A stretch of 64,000 nucleotides of DNA from Propionibacteriales bacterium (GTDB taxonomy: Bacteria; Actinomycetota; Actinomycetes; Propionibacteriales; Nocardioidaceae). Shown in pieces: positions 1 through 7,321 of the stretch; the first letter of the stretch is position 1; each line of letters begins with the position of its first letter. The translations under genes and the position numbers were made by a program. The notes under the pieces were generated by a model. It did not search any database. It saw nothing but the letters and a program-made list of their open reading frames with translations, and was not told the origin of the DNA. The stretch lies in the NCBI GenBank assembly GCA_026392465.1, contig JAPLCA010000015.1:1-64000 (forward strand), written 5' to 3'.

Positions 1-945
1 CTAGGTGTGATGTCCAGGCAGGTTGTTGGCGATCCTGCTGATGGGTGGCAGCGTTCCGAGAGCGGAGTGGGGCCTGTGGTGATTGTAGAAGTGGATCCAG
101 CCTGGGAGGGCTGCTCGGCGTTCAGCTTCTGAGCCGTAGAAGCGGGCGTAGGCCCAGCCGTCGGCGAGGGTGCGGTGGAAGCGTTCGATCTTGCCGTTGG
201 TCTGGGGACGGTATGGCCGGGTCCTTTTTGAGGTGATCGCGAGGTCGGCGCAGGCCTGGGCCCACGCGTGGGAGCGGTAGCAGCTGCCGTTGTCGGACAG
301 GACGCGCTCGACGGTGACGCCGCGCTCGGCGAACCAGGCCACGGCCCGGCGCAGGACACCGGTCGCGGTCGCGGCTTTCTCGTCAGTGCAGATTTCGACG
401 TAGGCGAGGCGGGAGTGGTCGTCGATCACGGTGTGCAGGAACGCCGTGCCAATGTTCGGGTGGCCCTTCTCAGTACGGCCAGTGCGGAGCGCGGTGCGTG
501 ACTTGTTCTGCTTGCCGATCTGTGGACCGACGTAGCGCCAGCCTCCGCCGTCGGGAATGTTGCCGAACTTGGTGACGTCGACATGGATCAACGATCCCGG
601 ATACGGGTGTTCGTAACGCCTGATCGGCTCACCAGTGGCCCGGTCGATGTGGCTGAGCCGGTTCATCCGGCATCGCACCAGCACCGCGTGGACGGTCGAG
701 GGAGCGACACCGAGCCGGCCGCCGATCTGTACCGGGCCGAGACGCTGACGCCACCGCAAAGCAACGATCCGCCGCTTCACCTGCTCGGAAGTTCGATGCG
801 GACACGAGCGGGGCCGGCTCGACCGGTCGACCATCCCGGCCGGTCCCTCGACGCGGAACCGGTTCGCCCACTTGCGGGCCGTGACGGTCGAGACCATGAA
901 CATCTTCGCCGCCTCGGCCGGTCTCCACCCGTCCTCGACGATCAA
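1..945 (-). CDS. IS481-family DDE transposase, start uncertain
   Basis: Cuts and pastes the surrounding insertion sequence. A winged-helix/HTH region (residues 5-95) is followed by an rve integrase core. The catalytic triad is visible as D123 (HVDVTKF), D218 (LSDNG) and E254 (GKIERF), with the DD(35)E spacing of the family. The first start is a TTG at 945, but the frame is open back to 1011 and the residues there (LPRARLRLARL before IVEDGW) look like the usual N-terminus. A GTG at 985 in another frame reads M-V-H-A, a typical family start, so a small indel between about 960 and 985 may have split the N-terminus off. The stop codon TAG is formed with bases of the CTAG target duplication. Confidence 0.88.
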   Translation of the reverse strand: MIVEDGWRPAEAAKMFMVSTVTARKWANRFRVEGPAGMVDRSSRPRSCPHRTSEQVKRRIVALRWRQRLGPVQIGGRLGVAPSTVHAVLVRCRMNRLSHIDRATGEPIRRYEHPYPGSLIHVDVTKFGNIPDGGGWRYVGPQIGKQNKSRTALRTGRTEKGHPNIGTAFLHTVIDDHSRLAYVEICTDEKAATATGVLRRAVAWFAERGVTVERVLSDNGSCYRSHAWAQACADLAITSKRTRPYRPQTNGKIERFHRTLADGWAYARFYGSEAERRAALPGWIHFYNHHRPHSALGTLPPISRIANNLPGHHT

Positions 946-1084
946 CCGAGCCAGCCGAAGCCGAGCACGAGGTAGCGTGGACCACGAAGGCCTCCTGGGA
1001 CGAGACGGAACCTAGACAGCTCCACTCTCACCCCGGAGGCCTTCACCTATCCAGAGAAACAACGTCCCTGGACATCACACCTAG
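1..1084. mobile_element. IS481-family insertion sequence, complete
   Basis: Bases 1-18 are the exact reverse complement of 1067-1084, and the match continues to 27 bp with two mismatches. The outermost four bases on each side are CTAG, the known preferred and duplicated target of IS481-type elements, so the element itself is best read as 5-1080 with a CTAG duplication on each side. One transposase fills it. The insertion lies three bases beyond the stop codon of the gene at 1088-1540, so it has cut that gene off from its original downstream sequence. The window starts exactly at the element, so the far flank is unknown. Confidence 0.9.
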
Positions 1085-1087
1085 GCG

Positions 1088-1540
1088 TCAGCGCCCCATG
1101 ATCGGGTCGAGCAGCCCCTCGAGCATGCCTGGGGAGGGGCTCGGGGACGGCGACGGCGACGGGGTGGGTCGCTGGGTCGGGGTGGTCGGCCGGGGGCTGG
1201 GCGTGGTGGGCCGGGTGGGGGTGGCCGCCGGCGTCGTCGGTGGGGCAGCCGTCGTCGACGCGGAGCCTCGGTCGGGGGTGCGCCCGCTCGACGTGGCTGC
1301 GTCCCGGTCGCGCTCGCCGCGCTCGTCGGGGGAGTCGTCGCCCTTCTCGTCGCGCCGCTCGCGGTCGGTGCCGGGCTCGGTGCTGCGCGGGGTGGGGGTC
1401 GGGCTGCTGGTCGCGGGTCGGGGCTCGGCGGCGGCCGACGGGTCGCCACCGTCGCCGAGGGAGGTCAGGGCGACCGCGCCGACGGCGAGCATGAGGAGCA
1501 CGGCGCAGGCGGCGGCCGTGCTGAGGGTGCGGATGCGCAC
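1088..1540 (-). CDS. Secreted Pro/Ser/Thr-rich protein, unknown function
   Basis: A protein of 150 residues that I do not recognise. Residues 1-29 form a signal peptide (MRIR start, then a hydrophobic core rich in Ala, Leu and Val). The rest is low complexity: a charged Asp/Glu/Arg stretch around residues 55-85, then Thr-Pro and Ser-Pro repeats ending in SPSPSPSP before a short GMLEGLLDPIMGR tail. There is no lipobox cysteine. Such linkers usually hold a protein away from the wall, but no functional domain is present. Only the signal peptide and the composition support it as a real gene; the IS element lies directly behind its stop. Confidence 0.55.
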   Translation of the reverse strand: MRIRTLSTAAACAVLLMLAVGAVALTSLGDGGDPSAAAEPRPATSSPTPTPRSTEPGTDRERRDEKGDDSPDERGERDRDAATSSGRTPDRGSASTTAAPPTTPAATPTRPTTPSPRPTTPTQRPTPSPSPSPSPSPGMLEGLLDPIMGR

Positions 1541-1628
1541 GGGACCTCCCGGGGTGGACGACCTTCCACCGTAGAGAACGACACAACCGCCCGCCGGTGA
1601 CGCGCCCGGCCCTACGATGGGTCCGCAC

Positions 1629-1701
1629 GCCTCCGTAGCTCAGTCGGTAGAGCGCCTTACTTGTAATAAGGATGTCGCGGGTTCGATTCCTGTCGGAGGC
1701 T
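1629..1701 (+). tRNA. tRNA-Thr (anticodon TGT)
   Basis: A full cloverleaf can be drawn: acceptor GCCTCCG (1629-1635) pairs with CGGAGGC (1694-1700), anticodon stem CCTTA pairs with TAAGG, and the loop CTTGTAA places the anticodon TGT at 1662-1664. The T-loop is TTCGATT. The discriminator base is T and the CCA end is not encoded. A -10-like TACGAT at 1613-1618 lies ten bases upstream. Confidence 0.95.
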
Positions 1702-1735
1702 CCGAGCGCCAGCGAGGAGACTCCGACAGGAATCG
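1684..1735 (+). other. Inverted repeat copying the 3' part of tRNA-Thr
   Basis: CGATTCCTGTCGGAG (1684-1698), which is the T-arm and acceptor 3' strand of the tRNA, is repeated as a perfect 15-bp inverted copy at 1721-1735, with 22 bases between. In the precursor RNA this would form a hairpin competing with the tRNA fold, or a 3' processing or termination structure. Confidence 0.75.
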
Positions 1736-1869
1736 GGAGGATCATCGCGGCGAAGCCGCCGGGCGTGACGGCTCCTGTCCTTCGCTCCGAGCGCCAGCGA
1801 GGAGACTCCGGCTGGGATCGGGAGGATCATCGCGGCGAAGCCGCCGGGCGTGACGGCTCCTGTCCCCGG
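1700..1869. repeat. Tandem repeat, two copies of 85 bp
   Basis: The block starting CTCCGAGCGCCAGCGAGGAG at 1700 recurs at 1785 with an 85-bp period, and only a few bases differ up to the shared GGCTCCTGTCC. Each copy contains a hairpin core CGGCGAAGCCGCCGGGCG. The first copy carries the tRNA-derived inverted repeat and the second is altered at that place. The element shares the core GAGCGCCAGCGAG with the repeat at 46874-46940. From 1870 to the next gene at 2121 I see nothing except a ribosome binding site. Confidence 0.85.
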
Positions 1870-2120
1870 TCCCACACTGGGTGCGCGGCCCACCCGGGTC
1901 GTGTCAGCCGAGCTCTGCGCGTCGCTCCGACGCTCCTGGCGGCGCGGGCTCGTCGGTGGGGTGGGGAACACCTCGAGACCGCACGGTCGCCCGCGAAGCC
2001 GTGCCTCCGGGCCCTGCGCTCCTGGCCGTCGGGTCGGCGCGGACCGCCTGCCGACACGGGAGAGGTCGTGACCGATCGGTCCCTCGGTCTCGGGAAGCAC
2101 ATCAAGGGGGAGGGACAGCC

Positions 2121-2783
2121 ATGGAGGGCCACGAGACCCCCCGTGCGGACCTGCGCGTGGTCCCGGGGGCCGACGACGTGCCCGCACCGCCTGTTGGTGG
2201 AGCGGAGGCGACGAATGCCGTCACGGCACGGTCGCGGGTGGTGGGGGCGCTGCTGGACCTGCAGGCCGCCGTCCCGCTGACCTCGGCCCTGCTGACCATC
2301 AGACGTCGTCCGGCGGGGCCCGAGCTGCCGGTCTTCGCCTACGGCGAGCGGCCCGGTCGGGCGGCCGAGCAGCGGGACGTCAGCGCGTCGGCCCCGTTGC
2401 CGCGGGAGTCCGTCCCGGGTGCCTCGCGTGAGTGCCATGCCGTCTCCTGCGTGTTCACGCACGACGGTCGTGCGGTGGGGGCGCTGCGGGTGGTGGTCTC
2501 GGGTGAGCTGGGCGATGACGCGCTCGCGGCGGTCGAGCAGGCCCGGGCCGTGCTGGAGGAGGAGATCGTGGCGTTCGTGCTGGCCGGGGACGCCGGACTC
2601 ACCGACCGTGAGCTGGACGTGCTGCGTGCGATGGCGACCGGTGCCACGAACCGGGAGATCGCCGTGGAGCTGCATCTGTCCCTCAGCACGGTCAAGACGC
2701 ACGTGGAGCGCATCCTGGGCAAGCTCGATGCCGCCAACCGCATCCAGGCCGTGCGCAGGGCGACCCGCACCGGCCTGGCGTAG
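2121..2783 (+). CDS. LuxR-family transcriptional regulator
   Basis: A 220-residue DNA-binding regulator. Residues 20-150 look like a small GAF-type sensor fold. A C-terminal LuxR/GerE helix-turn-helix (about 155-215) begins GLTDRELDVLRAMATG and contains the recognition part LSLSTVKTHVERIL. The ATG at 2121 is chosen because AAGGGGGAGGG lies 8 bases upstream; the frame is open further up but without a better start. There is no receiver domain, so it is not a classical response regulator. It stands alone just ahead of the amine operon; whether it controls that operon cannot be told. Confidence 0.85.
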   Translation: MEGHETPRADLRVVPGADDVPAPPVGGAEATNAVTARSRVVGALLDLQAAVPLTSALLTIRRRPAGPELPVFAYGERPGRAAEQRDVSASAPLPRESVPGASRECHAVSCVFTHDGRAVGALRVVVSGELGDDALAAVEQARAVLEEEIVAFVLAGDAGLTDRELDVLRAMATGATNREIAVELHLSLSTVKTHVERILGKLDAANRIQAVRRATRTGLA

Positions 2784-2898
2784 CGACGAGGCGGTCCCGA
2801 GCGCACGTCGCGGATCCGGCTCCGCTGCCGGCCCACGTCACCCGGACGGGACGACACGGACTTCTCACGCCCGGGTAATCAGGCCGTCATCTGCGTTC

Positions 2899-2941
2899 TG
2901 TCTACTTCAAGTAGACAACGATTCACGTCAGTGGATAGGCT
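2899..2941 (+). promoter_or_regulatory. Promoter and palindromic operator of the amine operon
   Basis: TGTCTACTTCAAGTAGACA (2899-2917) is a perfect palindrome with 9-bp arms around one base. A promoter can be read as TAGACA (2912-2917), 18 bases, then TAGGCT (2936-2941), so the palindrome covers the -35 box. That is the arrangement expected for a repressor site. The XRE-cupin protein at 9772 is the obvious candidate to bind it. Confidence 0.7.
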
Positions 2942-2984
2942 CGCAGTGCGGGCCTCGCACCGGCGCGGCACCCCGAGGAGCAGC

Positions 2985-4307
2985 ATGACCAGCACCGCAT
3001 CCCCCCTGGCGACCCTGGCCAAGGAGAGCGAGACGACGTTCATCCTGGCCCTGTTCGTCGACCTCACCGGCAAGCCCTGCGCCAAGCTCGTGCCCGTCGA
3101 GGCCGTGGAGGAGCTCGCCCGCGAGGGCGTCGGCTTCGCCGGCTACGCCGCGGGCGCGATGGGCCAGGAGCCCCAGGACCCCGACATCATGGCGATCCCC
3201 GACCCGGCCTCGTTCACGCCGGTGCCGTTCGTCAAGGAGGGCCTCGCCCTCGTCCACTGCGACCCCCACGTGGAGGGTGAGCCGTGGCGCTTCGCCCCGC
3301 GCGTGATCCTGCGTCGGATGATCGAGCGCGCCGCCGAGCGCGACCTCTCGGTCTACCTCGGCGCCGAGATCGAGTACTTCCTCGTGGCGAAGGACGAGCG
3401 TGGCGCCCTCGTCACCGCCGACCCCTCCGACTCCGCCGCCCGCCCCTGCTACGACGCGCGCGGCGTGACCCGCATGTTCGACCACCTCGCGTCGGTCTCG
3501 ACGGCGATGAACCAGCTCGGCTGGGGCAACTACGCCAACGACCACGAGGACGGCAACGGCCAGTTCGAGCAGAACTTCGACTACGCCGACGTCCTCACCA
3601 CCGCGGACCGCGTGATCACCGCGCGCTACCTGATCTCGATGCTCGCGGAGCAGCGTGGCATGACCGCGACCTTCATGCCCAAGCCGTTCGGCGACCGCAC
3701 CGGCAGCGGCCTGCACATGCACCTGTCGCTGTGGAAGGACGACGAGCCGCTCTTCCCCGCGGCCGACGACCCGCGCGGGCTGGGCCTGTCCGAGCTCGCC
3801 TACCAGGCGATCGCCGGCGTCCTCGAGCACGCCGGCGCGCTGCAGGCGCTCGTCGCGCCCACCGTGAACTCCTACAAGCGCACCGGCGCGGTCGCGACGA
3901 CGTCGGGTGCGTCGTGGGCGCCGCGCGTGCCCACCTACGGCGGCAACGACCGCACCCACCTGGTGCGTGTGCCCGACGGCAACCGCATCGAGCTGCGCGG
4001 CGGCGACGGCTCGGCCAACCCGTACCTGGCGGCCGCCGGCGCGATCGGCGCGGTGCTCGACGGGGTGGAGCGCCGCCTCGACCCCGGCGCGCCCGGGGGG
4101 AGCGACGACGCCGACCGTGCGCCCCTGCCGCTCACCCTCCTGCACGCGGTGGAGGCCCTCGAGGCCGACACCGCCGTGTCCGGCGTGCTCGACAGCGTCG
4201 GCCCCGACGTCGCCCGCTACTTCGCCCGGCTCAAGCGCGAGGAGTTCTTCACCTGGCACAGCCAGGTGAGCGCCTGGGAGGTCGACCACTACCTGACGGC
4301 GTTCTGA
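2985..4307 (+). CDS. Gamma-glutamylamide synthetase, glutamine-synthetase type III-like (GmaS/GlnT)
   Basis: ATP-dependent ligase of the glutamine synthetase superfamily, 440 residues, the length of gamma-glutamylmethylamide synthetases. Conserved parts seen: GAEIEYF (126-132), NGQFEQNF (191-198), GSGLHMH (240-246), NSYKRT (295-300), NDRTHLVR (321-328) and IELRGGDGSANPYL (335-348). It would join glutamate to ammonia or an amine. Because it is followed by all three N-methylglutamate-synthase-type subunits, the amine role (gamma-glutamylmethylamide or similar) is more likely than central nitrogen assimilation. The ATG at 2985 follows GAGGAG. The true amine substrate cannot be told from the sequence. 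Confidence 0.85.
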   Translation: MTSTASPLATLAKESETTFILALFVDLTGKPCAKLVPVEAVEELAREGVGFAGYAAGAMGQEPQDPDIMAIPDPASFTPVPFVKEGLALVHCDPHVEGEPWRFAPRVILRRMIERAAERDLSVYLGAEIEYFLVAKDERGALVTADPSDSAARPCYDARGVTRMFDHLASVSTAMNQLGWGNYANDHEDGNGQFEQNFDYADVLTTADRVITARYLISMLAEQRGMTATFMPKPFGDRTGSGLHMHLSLWKDDEPLFPAADDPRGLGLSELAYQAIAGVLEHAGALQALVAPTVNSYKRTGAVATTSGASWAPRVPTYGGNDRTHLVRVPDGNRIELRGGDGSANPYLAAAGAIGAVLDGVERRLDPGAPGGSDDADRAPLPLTLLHAVEALEADTAVSGVLDSVGPDVARYFARLKREEFFTWHSQVSAWEVDHYLTAF

Positions 4308-4344
4308 GCCGGCCCGCCCCCTGACCCACCTGAAGGAGACACCC

Positions 4345-5241
4345 ATGTGCGGCATCGTCGGACTCCACCTCCGCAACCCCGACCTGCACCCCCGACTCGG
4401 TGAGCTGCTCACCGGCATGCTCTGCGAGATGGAGGACCGCGGCGCGGACTCCGCGGGGGTCGCCGTCTACGGCGACCCGACGTGGGCCCCGCCCGGCACG
4501 GCCACCGTGTCCGTCCTCGCCGACGGCCTCGACGCCCCCGCCCTCGCCGAGGAGCTCGCGGCAGCCGTGGGCGGCAGCGTCGACGTCACGACCGCCGGCC
4601 CGACGCTGCTCGTGCACGCGGCGGTCGACGCGTCGACGCTCGCCGCCGCGGTGCGCGCCGCGGCTCCGGACGCGCTCGTGATCGGGTTCGGCGAGGACCT
4701 CGCGGTACTGAAGGGCGTCGGACGTCCGCGCGACCTCGCCGCAGCCTTCGGCCTGCCGGCCGCGCAGGGCTGGCAGGGCGTCGGGCACACGCGCATGGCC
4801 ACCGAGTCGGCCGTGACCCCGGCCGGCAGCCACCCCTACGCCGTCGGCCCGGACCAGTGCATGGTGCACAACGGCTCGTTCCACAACTACCCGACCATCC
4901 GCCGCGAGCTCGAGGCACGCGGCGTCCGGTTCGACAGCGCCAACGACACCGAGGTCGGCGCCCGCTTCGTCGCCCAGTGCCTCGAGGACGGCCTCGACGT
5001 GGAGACCGCGCTCAAGGAGCTGTGCCGCACGTTCGACGGCTTCTACACGCTCCTCGTCTCGAACCGCGACTCCTTCGCCGTCGTGCGCGACGCCATCGCC
5101 TGCAAGCCGGCCGTGGTCGCCGAGACCGACGACTGGGTCGCCATGGCGTCGGAGTACCGGGCGCTCGTCGGGCTGCCCGGCATCGAGTCGGCCCGCCTGT
5201 TCGAGCCGGAGCCGGAGCGGATCTACGCATGGACCCGCTGA
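4345..5241 (+). CDS. mgsA: Class II glutamine amidotransferase subunit, MgsA/GlxB-like
   Basis: A 298-residue Ntn-type amidotransferase. The nucleophile Cys2 is directly after the start Met (MCGIVGLHL) and HTRMATESAVTPAGSHPY (about residues 150-167) is the glutamine-site loop. In the N-methylglutamate synthase complex this subunit releases ammonia or methylamine from the gamma-glutamyl amide. It starts 37 bp after the ligase gene with GAAGGAGA before the ATG. An expanded middle region (about 45-120) without amidotransferase motifs is also found in this subfamily. The parallel with glutamate synthase (GltB domain 1) supports the call. Confidence 0.85.
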   Translation: MCGIVGLHLRNPDLHPRLGELLTGMLCEMEDRGADSAGVAVYGDPTWAPPGTATVSVLADGLDAPALAEELAAAVGGSVDVTTAGPTLLVHAAVDASTLAAAVRAAAPDALVIGFGEDLAVLKGVGRPRDLAAAFGLPAAQGWQGVGHTRMATESAVTPAGSHPYAVGPDQCMVHNGSFHNYPTIRRELEARGVRFDSANDTEVGARFVAQCLEDGLDVETALKELCRTFDGFYTLLVSNRDSFAVVRDAIACKPAVVAETDDWVAMASEYRALVGLPGIESARLFEPEPERIYAWTR

Positions 5242-5282
5242 CCGCGACGCTCTCCCCGACCCGCGACCCGAAGGACCTCAGC

Positions 5283-5972
5283 ATGACCGACACGCTCGAG
5301 CTCGACCTCGCCGTCAGCACCCTCCGCGAGGTCAACGCCCGTCTGCACGACCCCGACCTCGGTGTCGACGACGTCGTCGTGACCCACCCGGCTGGGCGGC
5401 ACAGCGTCGCCGTCGGGCTGAACCGTCCGATGACCGTGACGGTCAAGGGCCACGTCGGCTACTACGCGGCAGGCATGAACCAGTCCGCCGACGTCGTCGT
5501 CGAGGGCAACGCGGGCGTCGGGGTCGCCGAGAACATGATGAGCGGGTCGGTGTGGGTGAAGGGCAGCGCGTCGCAGTCGGCGGGCGCCACCGCGCACGGC
5601 GGGCTGCTCGTCGTCGAGGGCGACGCGGCCGCCCGCTGCGGGATCTCCATGAAGGGGGTCGACATCGTCGTCGGCGGGAGCATCGGCCACATGAGCGCCT
5701 TCATGGCGCAGGCCGGCCGGCTCGTCGTCCGCGGCGACGCCAGCGACGCGCTCGGCGACTCCATCTACGAGGCGCGCATCTACGTGCGTGGCGCGGTCGC
5801 GTCGCTGGGCGCCGACTGCGTGGCCAAGGAGATGCGACCCGAGCACCACGAGGAGCTCGCGACCCTGCTGAAGAGCGCCGGCTACGAGGACGACGACACC
5901 CACGCCTACACGCGCTACGGCTCGGCCCGCAGCCTCTACCACTTCCACGTCGACAACACGTCGGCCTACTGA
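5283..5972 (+). CDS. mgsB: GXGXG beta-helix subunit, MgsB/GlxC-like
   Basis: A 229-residue protein corresponding to the C-terminal beta-helix domain of glutamate synthase. It shows the repeating Gly pattern (GNAGVGVAENMMSGSVWVKG, GGLLVVEGDAAARCG, GRLVVRGDASDALG). In the complex it is structural and channels the released amine. I chose the ATG at 5283 after GAAGGACC because it gives the family length. An ATG at 5229 would add 18 residues and overlap the upstream stop by 13 bases. Confidence 0.85.
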   Translation: MTDTLELDLAVSTLREVNARLHDPDLGVDDVVVTHPAGRHSVAVGLNRPMTVTVKGHVGYYAAGMNQSADVVVEGNAGVGVAENMMSGSVWVKGSASQSAGATAHGGLLVVEGDAAARCGISMKGVDIVVGGSIGHMSAFMAQAGRLVVRGDASDALGDSIYEARIYVRGAVASLGADCVAKEMRPEHHEELATLLKSAGYEDDDTHAYTRYGSARSLYHFHVDNTSAY

Positions 5973-5989
5973 CAGCGAGGGCAGCGACC

Positions 5990-7321
5990 ATGACCCAGTA
6001 CCGCACGCAGCCGCGCACGTCGGCCACGTTCGACCCGGCCACCATCGCGGAGATCCAGCGCGCCGCCGACACCGGCATCTACGACATCCGGGGCTGGGGC
6101 GCCAAGCGTCCGCTCCCGCACTTCGACGACCTGCTGTTCCTGGGCGCGAGCATGTCGCGCTACCCCCTCGAGGGCTACCGGGAGCGGTGCGGCACCGACG
6201 TCGTCCTCGGCGACCGGCACGCCACGTACCCGCTCCACCTCGAGACGCCCGTGACGATCGCCGGCATGAGCTTCGGCGCGCTGTCGGGCCGGGCCAAGGA
6301 GGCGCTCGGTCGCGGCGCGAGCGAGGTCGGCACGTCGACGACGACCGGTGACGGCGGCATGACGCCGGAGGAGCGCAGCCAGAGCAAGCACCTCGTCTAC
6401 CAGTACCTGCCGTCGCGCTACGGCATGAACCCCGACCACCTGCGCCAGGCCGACGCGATCGAGGTCGTGCTCGGCCAGGGGGCCAAGCCCGGGGGCGGCG
6501 GCATGCTGCTGGGGCAGAAGATCACCGAGCGGGTCGCCCAGATGCGCACGCTCCCGCAGGGGGTGGACCAGCGCAGCGCGTCGCGCCACCCCGACTGGAC
6601 CGGCCCGGACGACCTGACCATCAAGATCGGCGAGCTGCGCGAGATCACCGACTGGGAGAAGCCCGTCTACGTCAAGGTCGGCGCCACGCGCACCTACTAC
6701 GACGTCAAGCTGGCGGTGCACGCCGGCGCCGACGTCGTCGTGGTCGACGGCATGCAGGGCGGGACGGCCGCCACGCAGGAGGTGTTCATCGAGCACGTGG
6801 GCATCCCGACGCTCGCGGCGATCCCGCAGGCCGTCCAGGCGCTGCAGGAGCTCGGCGTGCACCGCAAGGTGCAGCTGATCGTCTCCGGCGGCATCCGCAC
6901 CGGGGCCGACGTGGCGAAGGCGATGGCCCTCGGGGCCGACGCGGTCGCGATCGGCACGGCGGCGCTGGTCGCGCTGGGCGACAACGACCCGCGCTGGCAG
7001 GCCGACTACGAGGCCCTCGGCACCAGCGCCGGGGCCTACGACGACTTCCAGGAGGGCAAGGACCCCGCGGGCATCACGACGCAGGACCCGGAGCTGCAGC
7101 AGCGGCTCGACCCGGTGGAGGGCGGGCGACGCCTGGCGAACTACCTGCGCGTGCTGACCATGGAGGCGCAGACCATCGCGCGGGCCTGCGGCAAGGCGCA
7201 CCTGCAGCACCTCGAGCCCGAGGACCTCGTCGCCATCACCATCGAGGCCGCCGCGATGGCGCGGGTCCCGCTCGCGGGCACGTCGTGGATCCCCGGCCAG
7301 GCCGCGGGCGGGTCCTGGTGA
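5990..7321 (+). CDS. mgsC: FMN-dependent glutamate-synthase-type subunit, MgsC/GlxD-like
   Basis: A 443-residue TIM barrel homologous to the central and FMN domains of glutamate synthase. SFGALSGRAKEALGRGASE, the glycine-rich GAKPGGGGMLLGQK, the lysine of VYVKVGA, GMQGGTAATQE, and the phosphate-binding GGIRTGADVAKAMALGADAVAIGTAAL are all present. It would transfer the amine to 2-oxoglutarate, giving N-methylglutamate if methylamine is the substrate. It begins 17 bp after mgsB. The last bases overlap the next start as GTGA, so translation is coupled. Confidence 0.88.
   Translation: MTQYRTQPRTSATFDPATIAEIQRAADTGIYDIRGWGAKRPLPHFDDLLFLGASMSRYPLEGYRERCGTDVVLGDRHATYPLHLETPVTIAGMSFGALSGRAKEALGRGASEVGTSTTTGDGGMTPEERSQSKHLVYQYLPSRYGMNPDHLRQADAIEVVLGQGAKPGGGGMLLGQKITERVAQMRTLPQGVDQRSASRHPDWTGPDDLTIKIGELREITDWEKPVYVKVGATRTYYDVKLAVHAGADVVVVDGMQGGTAATQEVFIEHVGIPTLAAIPQAVQALQELGVHRKVQLIVSGGIRTGADVAKAMALGADAVAIGTAALVALGDNDPRWQADYEALGTSAGAYDDFQEGKDPAGITTQDPELQQRLDPVEGGRRLANYLRVLTMEAQTIARACGKAHLQHLEPEDLVAITIEAAAMARVPLAGTSWIPGQAAGGSW

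Noticed and set aside
1..1084. An integrated genomic island next to tRNA-Thr
   Set aside because: There is an IS and a tRNA-associated repeat, but no integrase and no direct repeat of the tRNA end in the same orientation.
1047..1745. A 232-codon open frame running through the tRNA on the minus strand
   Set aside because: It reads the complement of tRNA-Thr and the low-complexity gene. It has no ribosome binding site and its protein is a typical artefact of high GC content.
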